A stretch of DNA of 64,000 nt from Tyto alba (GCF_018691265.1 NW_024881322.1:12203989-12267988), one strand, 5' to 3'. Numbered from the stretch's first letter, positions 40,401-52,333 are shown. Translations and numbers: made by a program. The notes: generated by a model not told the origin, from the sequence alone.

Positions 40401-40601
40401 AGGCAAACACACCCCTTTTTCTACTGAAGTTAGTGGCAACCACCACTGAGGTTAGCAGAAGGGAATGGGTACATCAGGTTTGGGGCCATCTGATGGCAGA
40501 GGTGACTTCACTTAATTGCTCCTAATTTCTGACCCTCTCCTTTTCTCCTCCTCACCAGTGGAGCCTTCTTATCTCAGTTGTATTTTGTTCTTTTCCTGCA
40601 G

Positions 40602-40628
40602 GAGAAAATACAAGAAAACATCACAGAG
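40602..40628 (+). CDS. PDE1C: PDE1C 27-nt microexon (end of codon 34, RKYKKTSQ, start of codon 43)
   Basis: This is the second coding exon of the same PDE1C isoform. It follows a pyrimidine-rich tract ending in CAG (acceptor AG at 40600-40601) and ends at a GTAAGA donor (40629). The first base completes Leu34; eight codons then give RKYKKTSQ, and the final 'ag' starts Arg43. This joins exactly in frame to the exon at 20275-20375 and matches the known PDE1C order ...RLRGL-RKYKKTSQR. The residues are strongly basic (R35, K36, K38, K39, R43) and complete the calmodulin-binding helix begun upstream. At 27 nt it is too short for ordinary ORF detection. Both ends are in phase 2, so skipping it would keep the reading frame. 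The next expected exon, starting LRSLVKQ, was not found to the right. Confidence 0.93.
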
Positions 40629-40814
40629 GTAAGAGTAAATCGCAGCGGACTGGAAGGTATTTGTGAGTCATCTGTCTCTTGTTGTTAGGGGGTCTGAAGG
40701 AGGATTTTCCTGTTGCCAGATTGGTTTTGTTCCCAGGAAAATGCCATTCTGATGATTGTTTTCCCCTTGGAAGGTTCATCTTGCACTGCTGCTGCTCCAG
40801 ATCCCCTCTGCTGC

Positions 40815-40854
40815 TAGTGGTAGTCCTCCCCTCTGACGTTAGTGGTAGTTCTCC
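40815..40854 (+). repeat. Two-unit tandem repeat, 25-bp period
   Basis: TAGTGGTAGT followed by T/C-rich sequence occurs at 40815 and 40840. It is short, imperfect and close to the microexon (about 190 nt downstream). Confidence 0.6.
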
Positions 40855-41459
40855 CTGAATAAGGAAGAAATATTTATCCTTGAAGGTCAAACCCTAATAA
40901 ACGTCATTCTGTTCCTTCTGCAAGATCTGCTGGTTTTAACTCCCATTGCTTACTCATGCTGTAATAACAAAATGAGTTGTGGGCTTGTAGTGTTGCTAAT
41001 GATCTGTACCTTTGCAGGAGACTGAAGGAAAATGGGGGTCCTGTTGGTTAACAGGCCCTATTACAGCTACCTGATCTAGTTATCTTTCTGCCTCCTTGCA
41101 GGAGGGAGGCCCAATGGGGGTCTTTGACAGATTCATTTCTCTTTCTTTGCAGCCCTTGTGCTTGGTTGTTTCAGAGCACGCACTTTGCAGCACAAAGTTT
41201 TTTGGTGCTGAGCTAACTCCCCCTCCCCTGCATGTTGAGTATTAATTGGTGACTTAATCTCATGGCGTGCTGAGCATCTTTAGTTCATGTTGACTTTAAC
41301 TGGATTTGAGACTCCTGCAGAGTGCTTCCTAAAGACTAAACCCCGCAGCTCTGCTGAATGTGCCCTTTAATGTTGTGTGATGATGGAGAGAGCTGGCAGA
41401 GAAGCCAATGTGATGATGTGATGGGCTAAGACATCACAGCCATCCCTCCCATTTGCTCT

Positions 41460-42320
41460 CACCCCGTGCTGAAGATGCTCACTCCAGTGCAGCGCTGGCA
41501 GACGGGCTGTGTGTGTGCTTGTGTGTCACAGCCACCGGAGGCTGAAGTGCGGTGGCTTGCGTCACGGATGAGGTGGGTTTGAGCTATGACAGTTTAGTGG
41601 AAAATCCTGATTCGTAGATCTCTGTGCTGAACTGTGCAGCTGAGCACTGCGTAGTGCGAGCCACAAGAGCAGGGAGAAGGTAAATATGCTCCCAGTTGCT
41701 TTCCTAAATGTGGGGCTGGCACTGTAGTTCTGTTTGCAGCTCTATTTTCCTCCCTATTTCCCTTGCTGATGCTGTGATTGATAATTAATGATGAACATGT
41801 CTCTGGCCAGAGGTCTTCAGTTGCTCCAAGAGGATTTGTTCTGGGGCTGAGATGGTTTCCAGAATGAATGATCATTCGGGGTGTGTATGTGCATCCCCTT
41901 CACTGATGTCATTGTCCTGAGTACTGTGTCTTATTTGGGTGTGTTTTCTGTGTACATAACACCAGAGGGGTTTGTGTTCAGCATCTCTTCTGTATGGGAG
42001 ACTTTCTGTAAGCCTCGGAAGAGAGCTGAAGTATGTTAAAAGCTCCTACAAGCCCAATACACAGTTGTTTGGAGAATTTTTGTTTTCCTCTCGCTGTTAC
42101 CCACGCCTGCTGCCTGGCTGGTGGTGTGTGTCCTCACGGCAGGAGGGCTTTGTGGCCCTCTCATGTCTAACGACTGGCGTGAGCTCTGCGGAGGCAAGAG
42201 GGCTGCTGTAGGGACCGGCACGCAGTGCTTGCTGTTCTCTATACCCGCGCTCGGTGAGGGCTGATGGGTGCAGCGGGGTAGCTGCTGCGGCTGGAACCCA
42301 CGCTTTGCCAGCACCGAGGG
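41460..42320. promoter_or_regulatory. CpG-enriched intronic stretch downstream of the microexon
   Basis: CpGs cluster at 41460-41570 and again at 42100-42315 (for example around TACCCGCGCTCGGTG), against a CpG-poor intron. No exon or repeat family is recognised. It may be an intronic enhancer or alternative promoter; evidence is compositional only. Confidence 0.25.
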
Positions 42321-44616
42321 CAATACAGCTGGCTAGTAGGCTTTGGACTTGAATTTGCTACCTGCTTTGTGATTAAGGGATGATGCTGAATGGGAAATTG
42401 CATGTACTGCCATCTGATCCAGAAGTGTAACATCCAGCAAAAAGAAGTGGCAGGACAGCGGTTTGTTTAAAAGCTGGTTTTAAGTAGCATCTCTCTGTCG
42501 ACTTGGTAACTCCAGCAATGTCTTGGCTCAGATCTCCACCTTCATTTCCCACATTCATCTGTTGTGGGGTTTTCTTTTTTCCTTTGTTATATTTTTTTCA
42601 AAATCATCTCAGTGGTTTCTATATCACCGGGTTCTGGAAGGTGACTGGTAGCTGAACTGAAATGATCTTTTGCCTGCTTTTGCATCTTCTTCCCTTTGTT
42701 TCTCTTTGGGGAGTGTTATCACATAGAGTGCCTAGGTGATGGTAAGAAGCACTTAGCTATGTAGGAGAAGCAAGTGCAGACCTCTTGGGAAGAAAGATGA
42801 GGTATGTTCAAGAAAACTTGAGGAGAAAGAGTCAGAGTAAAATCTGAGCCATTCTAAAATTGTAATTGGAAATGACAGACACTGACTCTTGCATTGGTCA
42901 TTCTGTTAACTGAGTTTACTCAAATCCTTTTGTAACAATAATATATTGATATGATTTTCCTCATAAGCTTGGAAGTTTCACAGCTGTCTAGACAACCCTA
43001 ATTTCATTAGTCCCGACCTAATAATTGTATCTGAACTGCTGAACTGTGGTGTAGATTAATCACAGCAATACCAGAAAAACAGGATATTTAATCAGAACTT
43101 GGGTCATCTATCATTCTTCCGTCTAGTTCCCTGTGGGTAAGTGAATAGTAGATAGCTTATTAAATAGTGATTGGAGAGGTAATCAACAAGAGGGAGAACT
43201 AGACAGGAAGCCAAAGCTCTCTTGAACTTTCAGGTCTTGCATTGGTTTCGCTTTTTCTGGATTAGCTGAGACCTCAGTCATGTTTGATTTGACTTTTGAG
43301 ACTCCCAGTTATCTTGAAGACAGCCAGTTGTGTGCTGCCTGTGTTTTTCTGGGAAATACTCTGCACCTTTAGCTCCCTGGGAGCTTAAGAGGGAAACGAA
43401 CATTTCAGGTAGTCCTTGACAATCCCCTCCTAGATCAGGCTGGTCTGCTTGGGTGACATTCAGCCAGTGCAGGCAGTTTTGCACTTCCAAGGACTCACTA
43501 AAGTCCTATTTATCTTCTCAGAATTTGTCAGATAAATAATCTGTGTTAGTTTACATGGCATAAATTTTCCTCCATTACGATCCACAGCCATGCATTTTTA
43601 CTCTACCAGTAACACAAATTTGTAGGTGTTGCTGTTTTAGTTTAACTGCATGTTGATTAATTGTACAGTGTAATTTTCTGTTAAGATGCAAATGCTTCTT
43701 TCATGGTGAACTCATTTTAGATAAAATGTAAAAGGAGTCCTGGTATTTTATCCATGCATCGTGGATGGATGGGTTTTTCCCCCTAAGTATCTGTTAATGC
43801 TATATATGAAGTACAGAGTAGAAAAGGAAATGTAATCAAAATGCTTTTGAAATATGGCTGTGACCCTGAAAGAAGCATCCTAACGGGCCCTGCGAAATAC
43901 TTACGTGATTTCTTTAAGAAAGATTGCACTCCGATTAAAAAAGTTTGACTTCTGATACAAACCACATGGCCGGAACATCAAGCCTTCCCTAATTTTTATA
44001 AGAGTTTTGTTGTTTCTACTTCAGGTGATAAGGAATGAAACTCAGAAACAGAGATCTTGTTTTCCATCCCTTTCCCACACTTTCCTCCTCTTTCTCATCT
44101 ATGTCTGTGCTTCTCAATTCCGGTTTGCTCCAGCATTTAGTTAATATACTCTTAGAAGAAAATGTGAATGTGAACATGTTCTTCCTTAAGAAAAAAAAAA
44201 GTTATGTAGTTATGTTAGTGTATGGCACAAGAAGTGAAACCATAAATGCACAAATGGTGTTACATACAAAATAAGTGGAAAAATGTATTTTTTTTTCCCC
44301 CCAACATTTTAGTTGATAGTCACCTTCAGGGCTACTCATGCCAATACCTCTTTAGATTAAAATAATCCACTGTAAATATATAGCCTTGCAAGTCTCATTC
44401 TAGGTAATCTTTAAGTTAGGCATTTACTCAGGACCAGATCCTGTGAGGAGAACCCTGTGCTGGGATTAACCTTGTCCTTTAGTGCTGTTAGAACACACTG
44501 AAGAGATCTTAATTGGAATGAAGCATCAGTGCTCTCTCAAAGCTGATTGTCTAAGGGCTTTATATAAGGTGGTAGCTGTCACTGCCATTGATAGAATAAT
44601 GTAGACTGAAGGGGAC

Positions 44617-45210
44617 TGTTGTGGTTTGCCAGCAGCCAAACACCACACAACAGCTCACTCACCCTCTCCCACCCCAGGGAATGGGGGAGAGAATTGTAGA
44701 GGTAATGGTAAGAAGACATGTAGGCTGAGATAAAAACAGTTTAATAATTTAAATAAAATAAAATTAAAATAATAACGATAATAATTAAAGTAGAATATAC
44801 AAATGATTGATGTACAATGCAACTGCTCACCACCCACTGGCTGGTGCCCAGCCCATTCCTGGCCAGCCATCCCAGAGTAGTGAAAATCCCAAAACCACAA
44901 TCCCGGAAGAGAGAGTGAACTACCTGGCCAACCCTCATCTATATACTGAGCATGATGTTATATAATACAGAATATTTCACTGGCCAGTTGGGGCTGGTGC
45001 TCTGGCCGTGCTCCCTCCTGGCTTCTTGCACACCTACGCATGGGCGGGACATGGGGAGTTGGAGAGTCCTTGATCTCTCAGCAACAACTGAAAACATCAG
45101 TGTATTATCAACATTCTTCTCATACCAAATCCCATACTGAATCCAAAACACAGTACTATTCTAGCTACTAAGTAGGAAAAAACAGCTCTATCCCTGCCAA
45201 AACCAGGACA
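44617..45210 (-). mobile_element. Solo retroviral LTR, minus orientation
   Basis: Read on the minus strand, this 594-bp element begins TGTCCTGGTTTTGGCAGGG and ends CAAACCACAACA, giving the TG...CA termini of a retroviral LTR. I recall the opening sequence as that of a common avian endogenous-retrovirus LTR, but cannot name the family. A minus-strand TATATAA lies at 44964-44958, about 250 bp into the element, and an ATTAAA polyadenylation-like signal at 44745-44740. An AT-rich, near-simple stretch follows at 44740-44800. No internal retroviral genes adjoin it, so it is a solo LTR. The flanks (GGGGAC and GACACC) do not form a clear target duplication. Confidence 0.85.
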
Positions 45211-48200
45211 GACACCTCTGGAGGTTGTCTCTTCCAGCTCTTGATGCTTGAGAACATCACTGTGGCCCTGTTTAACTCTAGGCACTCATCAATTTACTTA
45301 ATTTGACCATATGCTTAGTCCTTAGTTCTGATAACATTTCATTTCCACTGTTTATCTATTGACCTTTCAAGGTTATCTTAATTACAAATAATAAAAATAC
45401 CCCTAATTCCTTAAGATGTGCAAGTAATTATAATGCTACTTAACTTGAGTTTTTCTTTATATGTAGTGTCTGAGCAACTCCAGCAATATAGGATGCATTG
45501 AAGTTTGATATCCTAATCAGCAGCACACACACAGTGCATGATTTGATGTGTCAGAATTCTTTGTAAAGTGTAGTCTTTTGGGTTCTGAGACCTCCTCAGC
45601 TCCCTGTAACTTCAGTAGGATTTCTTGAAGCTCTGCGTTTCAGGGAAACTGGTATTAAATTTTCAATTCAAGGCTGCTGGGCATTGTGGAAAAAGAGGTC
45701 TGCTGGCTTATTTCTATAATATTACAGGTGGAGCTGGTTCTGTTAAATTTAATGAACACTTAATTTCAGTAAAAAAGGTATTGATTTGTTGAGTGCTTTA
45801 TATTAATTGCACTGCAGAATCATAGGTGCTTTGGGAAAAAATTGAACGTGGTCATGTAAGTAAAGTTAATAATTAATCTGTATAGGAAAGGGGCAAACTA
45901 AAGTGACATAGGCAACCTTAATTTGGTATTTCATAGCATTCTGGTTGCTGGACTTGGTTACCTGAGTGATCTTCTAATGTAGTTTAAGTGCAGTCAGATA
46001 CTGGCAGCATTACACAGCTCTGGAAGAAATGCTGTGGTTCAAGTTAACAAAGCTAAGTGGAGTTTGTGGTTTAATTCATGGAGGACGTTTATATTGCTTA
46101 GCTATGTGTAGGGAAACTTCATGTGGAGAGGAGAAAACTACCTTCTACAAAACCCCAGATTCTGTTATCCTAATGCTTTCAATAAGAAGAAAACATTGGA
46201 AGTGATGGAGACTTTTACATACCCCTCTGCTTTCTGTCCTATTTCCCTCTGTTTAAGAGAGCTGGAAGATGCAGTGAGATTAGACTCCATACAGATACAC
46301 TTTTTGTTTCCTTCCCTGCTTTTGAAATCTTGCTCAGGTTTTCTACCCTAAAAGAGGCAGTCTTTTCTTAATATGATGGCTCTGGTAGAGGAAGGTATAA
46401 ATTTTGGATTCCAGACATGAGTAATGGGTCTTATCTTCTTCATCCAGAGCAGGAGTAAATTCAAAATAATTATGAAACATGATTAAATAGTGACCAAATC
46501 TTTCTTGCTGATATATATTCCTATTATTTTACTCAAACTAATTTCATTGCATATCTTGTATTATATAGCGATGAATAATTATCAGTAAATACAAGTACTT
46601 AATGATTAATGACTATTAAAATATTGACTATATTAAGCATAGTTATTCAGCTGATTTGCAATACCTAGAATATTACTGGTTGTGAAGAATTTGTTCCAAC
46701 AATAACACATCCTGCTTGATAAGGAATGGATTCTGCCAGATTTGAAAGTGGAAAAAGGAGCTCCTGCTACTCAAATACTGTGATGACAAGTGTCCTTACC
46801 TATCAAAAGAAAGTTATATTCAGGTTTTTCCTAGATGTGTTAACATTTAGGTGAAATTCAGCCATAAACTTCAGTATCATTTCAGAAAAATTGGTAACAC
46901 ACTCCTGCTTTTGCACTGGTCCTCTGTCTGTACATGAGACTTGTTTTCAAAATGTAATCATGATATCATCTAGATTCAGATTTTATGGATACTGTTTGTA
47001 TCGATTTGCTGGAAGTTATTTGTAGCCCCTAGATTTGCAAGATTAATTCCCTTTTTGCTAGAGTAAGATTGGTGTGAAATGAAAATTATGTTCAAAAGTC
47101 ATAGACCTTAATGAAGATAAACTAATATCAAACATTGTTTGGTGTCAGATGTTTAAACCAAAATGACTTTTCCAAGTATCGATGGTTTATTTTTGAAAAT
47201 TCTTAGTGCCTGACAAGTTTTCCTGATTCAAATCTTGGAGAGATGGAAGAGAAGAAGTTGTCTTGTGCCTTCTAGGCTTTGTTATGAAAAGTTGTCTGGA
47301 AAAGAGTTTCTGGAGAATAGTTTTTTCACTAGCTATGCACCCAGGTGATTAGCATTTTAAAAGTGATCTAGATTAGGTACACTATAGCCTTATGATATTT
47401 TGGCACTTTTGTTTCCACCAGCTGGAACCAAACAAAACAGTGCATCTGTGAATCTGGAAAGCTGCATGGCAACAACAGACCCAGACTTCTGACCCCTTCC
47501 CATGGGGTTAGTTTGGCTTCTTTCAGCGACATCCAGTGCTGCTCTTACTGACTTATTCTTAGCTAAATTGAAGTGGCTTGCTTTTTCCTTTGGGGTTTTG
47601 CAGTTTTCATTCCCTACAGGCATGGAATATAATTCTGTTTCTGGGTGCACAGGTACCAGTAAGTGTTCATTTCCATTTTAGTTAATCTGAGATCCTTTAC
47701 TGAAGCATGTTTGGAGAATTAGATTAGGATTTGGTGAGAGGATGTAACAGGGAGTTCTTCTCCTATGATTTACACATAACTTGTATAAGAAGGATAATAA
47801 AACTTAATGAAGAATTCAGTTAAGCCCTATATTATTGCTTATTAGACATGATCTTCCCGTAAAATACTATTGATTTTTTAAATTTTTTTTTTGTTTGTTT
47901 TGCCCTTGAGAAGTGAATTACTCGGATCTGAAGCATGCAACACAGTGAAACTTCCTTAGTGAAAATGACATTAACTTTAATGGTCATGTTGGTAGCATAA
48001 GAAGGAGGAAGCTAAGACAGTCTCTTCTCATGCAATCCCTCTATGGGTAATCAGAGACTGTTCATTTCCCAAGTCTGGATGAAAACAGTTTATGCTGCTA
48101 GTAAGGGACCTTCTTTTGTCGGAGCTTAATGTAACTGTTAGCAAAGGCAGAGACTGCTCTATAGAACTTTCCTTTTTGTTCTTTTCCTCTTATTTACACT

Positions 48201-48652
48201 GCAATTTCTTGAAAATCTCTCAATGTTCACAGAAGATCTGCATAAGTATCTGAAAAAAAGGTCTGTTTTTATTTCCTGAAAGCAGAAATGTTAAGACATC
48301 TGTCTCCAGTCCTTTCTTCCCCAGCTGCCATTTCCCATTCGCTTGTTCTTCCTCATCCCTCTTTCCTGACTGTATGTGAATTTTTCTGATCCACAGTGTA
48401 AGGAAGACAGGTGTTAGTCTTGACCACCAGTCTCCCACTAACACACACTGCACACAGAAGCCCAGAGTCTTGTCTATTGAAAAGCTTCCCCTCCAAGGAA
48501 AACTTAAAGAAACAAGTGGAAAACCCTAAGATTTGGGATCCCACTGCCACTTTATGCTCCTAGGCTGTATCACTCTACCCTTCAGCTGAGTGTCCAGCAG
48601 TTCCTGGGGAATAGAACAGCAAGAGAAGGAAGAAAACAAAAGAACTTAAATT

Positions 48653-48726
48653 TTGGTTGTTTGTTTTTTTTTTTTTTTGGTTTTTGTTGTTGTTGTTTGT
48701 TTGTTTGTTTGTTTGTTTGTTTGTTT
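48653..48726. repeat. (GTTT)n and poly-T low-complexity tract
   Basis: A run of T residues followed by GTTGTTGTT and at least eight perfect GTTT units. It lies 170 bp before the LTR at 48899. Confidence 0.9.
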
Positions 48727-48893
48727 AACTGAATGCTAAATTGCATCTGGTCAAACCAGTAATCCTAACAGCTGCTAATGAATTGACCTCTGGGAACCAG
48801 TGCTTCAAGTAGCGGATAGGTAGTCCATTGATTTTTCCCCTCAAGCATTTATAATGCATGACCTAGAGCAAATTTCTAGGCATTTTTCAGTAT

Positions 48894-48898
48894 ACTGG
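48894..48898 (+). repeat. Target-site duplication, left (ACTGG)
   Basis: ACTGG precedes the LTR terminus TGTCCTGGG and is repeated immediately after the other terminus at 49971-49975. A 5-bp duplication fits retroviral integration of the ERVL-like type. Confidence 0.85.
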
Positions 48899-49970
48899 TG
48901 TCCTGGGTTGAGTGAGTGGTGGAGTTTTTTGGTGGCAGGGGAGGGGGCTATTGGGGCGGCCCCCTGTGAGAAGCTTCTCGAAGCTCCCCCAGCTCCACGT
49001 CAGCTCCACTTCTGTTTGGGAAATTGAGCCAATCGGCTGCGCCTCTGCGATAACGTATTTAAGAAGGGACGTGGTGACGGGCAGTGGGACTGGTGAGGAG
49101 GAGTTGCTGCAGCTGCATGAACACCAAGGTCAGTGGGGGAACGGAGGAGGAAAGGAGGGGGGAGGTGTGCCGGAGCAGAGACCCCCCTGTATCCTGTGGG
49201 GAGACGGCAGGGCAGCCCCCCCCGCCACCCATGAAGATCTACGGTGGAGCAGACATTGATTTGTGGCCTGTTGCTCCTGCTCAGCTGACCAAGGTGCTGT
49301 GCCCGAAGAAAGCCGGGGTCTCATGGGAAAAGGCAGCCCCACTGCTGTAATTCAGCGCTGGGAGGATTGCAGCATGCGGGGGAGTCCCACGCCGGAGCAG
49401 CTCGGGAAGGGCTGCAGCCGTGGGAGAGAATCCAGTCGGAGGAAGTTAGTGACCCATGACGGAGCAGTGTGGGGAACGCTGCGGCCCGTGGGAGGAATTC
49501 ATGTCTGAGAAAGTTTGTGGAGGACTGTCTCCTGTGAGAGGGGGACCACGATGGAGCAGGAGGAACAAGTTTCGGACACTCCCCTCACCGAAGATGAAGG
49601 ACGTGGCAGCGCTGACTGCACCCCCCATTCCCTGCCCCTGTGCCGCTGGGGGAGGAGGTAGAGATATTGGGAGCAGAGCTGAGCCCGGGAAGAAGGGAGG
49701 GGTGGGGGGAAGGTGTTCTCAAGATGTGGCAATGCTTCTCACTGTCCTACTCTGTTATGTGTTGTTAGTGTCTGTAATAAATGTATGTTCTTTTTTTCTT
49801 CCCCTAACAAGTCTGCCTTTTGCTAGTGATCATAAAAGGGGGATTTTTTCCCCATCCCAGTCCTATCTTGAACCCCAAGCCTGGCTCTCTGTCCCTTCTC
49901 ATTGCCAGAGGGGAAGGAAGAGAGAGCTGCTGCATTGTGGTTGGCTGCCAGTCAGGCCTAAACCACAACA
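48899..49970 (+). mobile_element. Solo retroviral LTR, plus orientation, with perfect 5-bp target duplication
   Basis: A 1072-bp element with TG...CA ends (TGTCCTGGGTTGAGTGAG to GGCCTAAACCACAACA), flanked by ACTGG on both sides. Promoter signals are arranged as in an LTR U3: a CCAAT box at 49029-49033 and a TATTTAAG TATA-like box at 49056-49063. A consensus AATAAA at 49776-49781 is followed by a T-rich stretch, marking the likely R/U5 end. The GC-rich body between them contains long chance open frames (for example 49456-50001), which have no recognisable retroviral domain and run past the LTR end. Termini resemble those of the LTR at 44617-45210, suggesting related families. No gag, pol or env is present. 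It has the same orientation as PDE1C and lies in its intron. Confidence 0.9.
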
Positions 49971-49975
49971 ACTGG
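49971..49975 (+). repeat. Target-site duplication, right (ACTGG)
   Basis: Exact copy of 48894-48898, directly after the CACAACA terminus of the LTR. Confidence 0.85.
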
Positions 49976-50814
49976 TTATTTACAAAAAACTGGTCATTTA
50001 AATTACCCTAAAACGCAGCATTTCCATGACTAATTCAGAACTCCTATGTCTTAGCTGTGTCTCAGATTCAATTTGAATTGATAATGAGTTGTTTTAATCC
50101 CTCTCTTTGATTTAGCAGTTAGACCAAAGGACAATATATTGGCAGGGGTAAGGAAGAGAGAGGGAGAGAGAAAAAAAAATGCTAGCGACAGACGTTATTT
50201 TGGCAGTTAATGTGGGAATTAACTTTTACTTGGGGACCTCTGGGGGAGGGTGATATAATTGAAGCCCTGTATAAGCTTCCAGTCTTCAAAATCTTGCACT
50301 TCCTAAATGTGTGTCTCCCTTGCAAATGATGAAGAGGAAATCCTAAGGCATTTCGTTAAGAATCTATCAAATGCAAGGGATGAGGCATCCTTGCTGAGAT
50401 AATTTGCCCCAGGACAGAATCGGCTATCTCCTGGCAGTGTGACTTTGCCTCAAGAGAAATTTCTCACTTTTAATGTGGATTACACTGGAGCCACTAACAA
50501 GTCTCAAAATCTGGGAAAGCTATAAACCCTCTTTCCTCATTGCCACATCAGAGAGTCTCTCTGTTTGATTTCTACTGATTAAGCTCTGTGTTTCCTTTAG
50601 CACATTCTCAATAGACTATCCATCTATTACAAACATTTTTTTTCCCCTCAACAAATCCGTTTTGTTTGCCCTGTTGTCCTGCTTATTTTGACATAACATG
50701 GGGATAGCGTTTAAATTTAATTAGATGACAGGTGAAATAGTCCTCCAGATCTTTATGTCATGTCTGTATGGACACTACACTCTCTCTGGGCCAAAAGATT
50801 TATCACACATTAAG

Positions 50815-50878
50815 GTGAAAACATCTACAAAAATGTCTTGTGAAAACATCTCCGAGAGTCTCTTGTGAAAACACTGGC
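50815..50878 (+). repeat. Three-unit tandem repeat, 25-bp period
   Basis: GTGAAAACA begins at 50815, 50840 and 50865, each unit followed by a related TCT...CTT sequence. The exact 25-bp spacing shows a small tandem amplification; the third unit is partial. Confidence 0.8.
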
Positions 50879-52321
50879 AGATCCTTGTTGAGTGCCATGC
50901 CATCTCCACAGGCACAGGGGAGCATGGCTAGTAATGTATTCTGACAGGCTAGCTTCCAACTGTTAAGACCAAAAATGAGAAATAAGCCTTAAGTAGACAC
51001 AAAGGACTTGGTCTTCCTTTGTGTGTGTGTTAGTTTAAAAAGGAATCACACATTAATGTACTTAATACATATTTCAATGAGCACCACCACAGAGAAAATT
51101 AAGAAGCAATTTACTGTAGTTTTTGGCTGGCGTATCTCCTTCCCTCAATCCCATCCATCTGCTGATGAATTGGAAGAGATGCGGGGCCCAATACAGATTT
51201 TCATGTGTACTTTCCCGGGGTTTGAATTAATGTTATACTCCAGTGAATGATGGCATTAGACTGTCATCATGCAGAAGAACAATTGTTCTCCTGGTCCTAC
51301 GGAGGTCCTTGAGTAGAAACATCCAGTTGTTATATACTTACCTGCACATACTGTGCTTCACAAGGGCTTTGTTAATTATCTGAGATATTCATGTTGTGGA
51401 TTTGTTGTTTGACCATACTCAGAGATACTGATGTGCCTGATTGCGTGGATGTATGAGCGGGTCCATGCATGATAGGTATATGAGGTGCATCCAGCTTAAG
51501 AAGACCGATCCAAAGCTTTCAAGTGTAAAGTTCGGCATAATCATTTCCAAAGATGTGTTGTGGGTTTTTTGGTGTTGTGTTGTTGTTAGGTTTTTTTTTC
51601 TCATACAGATTTTGGGAACAATTGTAGTAGAGAAGTGCTTTGTTTTCTCACAAGATGTAGGGACAGGACTTTGGATATCTGGGCCTCCAGTGCCTAGTCA
51701 GAAAACCTTTTTTTAAGTTTATGCTTTTTTCAGTACAGCTGCTTATTCCTAGTTTTCGGTCTGATTCATAGAGTACATAAACCCATGTTCCCTCTCACCT
51801 AACTACAACCTTACCTTCAGAGAAAAGAAATAACAATTGTCTGAACATAATAGAAGTGCTATAGTTAAATCATGATTTCTTTCTGAGGTTGTTACTCTTA
51901 ACATGTACAAGTATCTTATTTATGTGTTCCTGTGCAACACATTCAGATTTAGTAGTGCATGTAATTAAGGTTCATAGCTTTGGAACCTTTCTTGTCTAAT
52001 ATTTACATAAAACATGTTTTCAGCTTATGTTTAATTACTGGTTTTGATTAGGACTAGCTATTTTTAAAAAGTGGAAAAAATAGTTCTGTGCTACTAATTT
52101 GTCAGAAATAATGCTTCATGCAGTGCAGAAGGTGCTCTCTGGACTTGCTGATCAGTGATACAGTTATTCTAGGCTTATAAACCATTGTCTCATTAGGTTG
52201 CTTTTTATCAGTGCCTGGGACATTAACAGTAATGAGTGGATAGGATGGAAGTGATTCCTTCTTAGGTTCTTGCTTGTTCTTCCTGTGAAAATTCAAAGCA
52301 GATAGCACTTCCCCTGCCCCT

Positions 52322-52333
52322 CCCCCCCCCCCC
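52322..52333. repeat. C homopolymer run
   Basis: Twelve consecutive C residues followed by AAAAG. A length-variable simple repeat. Confidence 0.8.

Larger units (their letters stand above)
20376..40601 (+). other. PDE1C intron between the first coding exon and the microexon
   Basis: This 20,226-nt interval begins with GTAAGT and ends with a pyrimidine-rich tract and CAG. I recognise no other gene in it on either strand. The open frames present are short, lack recognisable domains and overlap each other in the usual way for non-coding vertebrate DNA. It holds short internal duplications (21805/23036; 33975/34294), a G-rich motif (21301-21339 and 30887-30927), GC-rich patches at about 22310-22400, 23850-24030 and 30000-30140, a T/G-rich low-complexity run (28839-28898) and a perfect short hairpin (31809-31837). 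Confidence 0.85.

Noticed and set aside
49456..50001. 181-codon open frame on the + strand, the longest in the window
   Set aside because: It lies almost wholly inside the GC-rich body of the LTR, runs across the LTR terminus into flanking DNA, and shows no retroviral or other recognisable domain.
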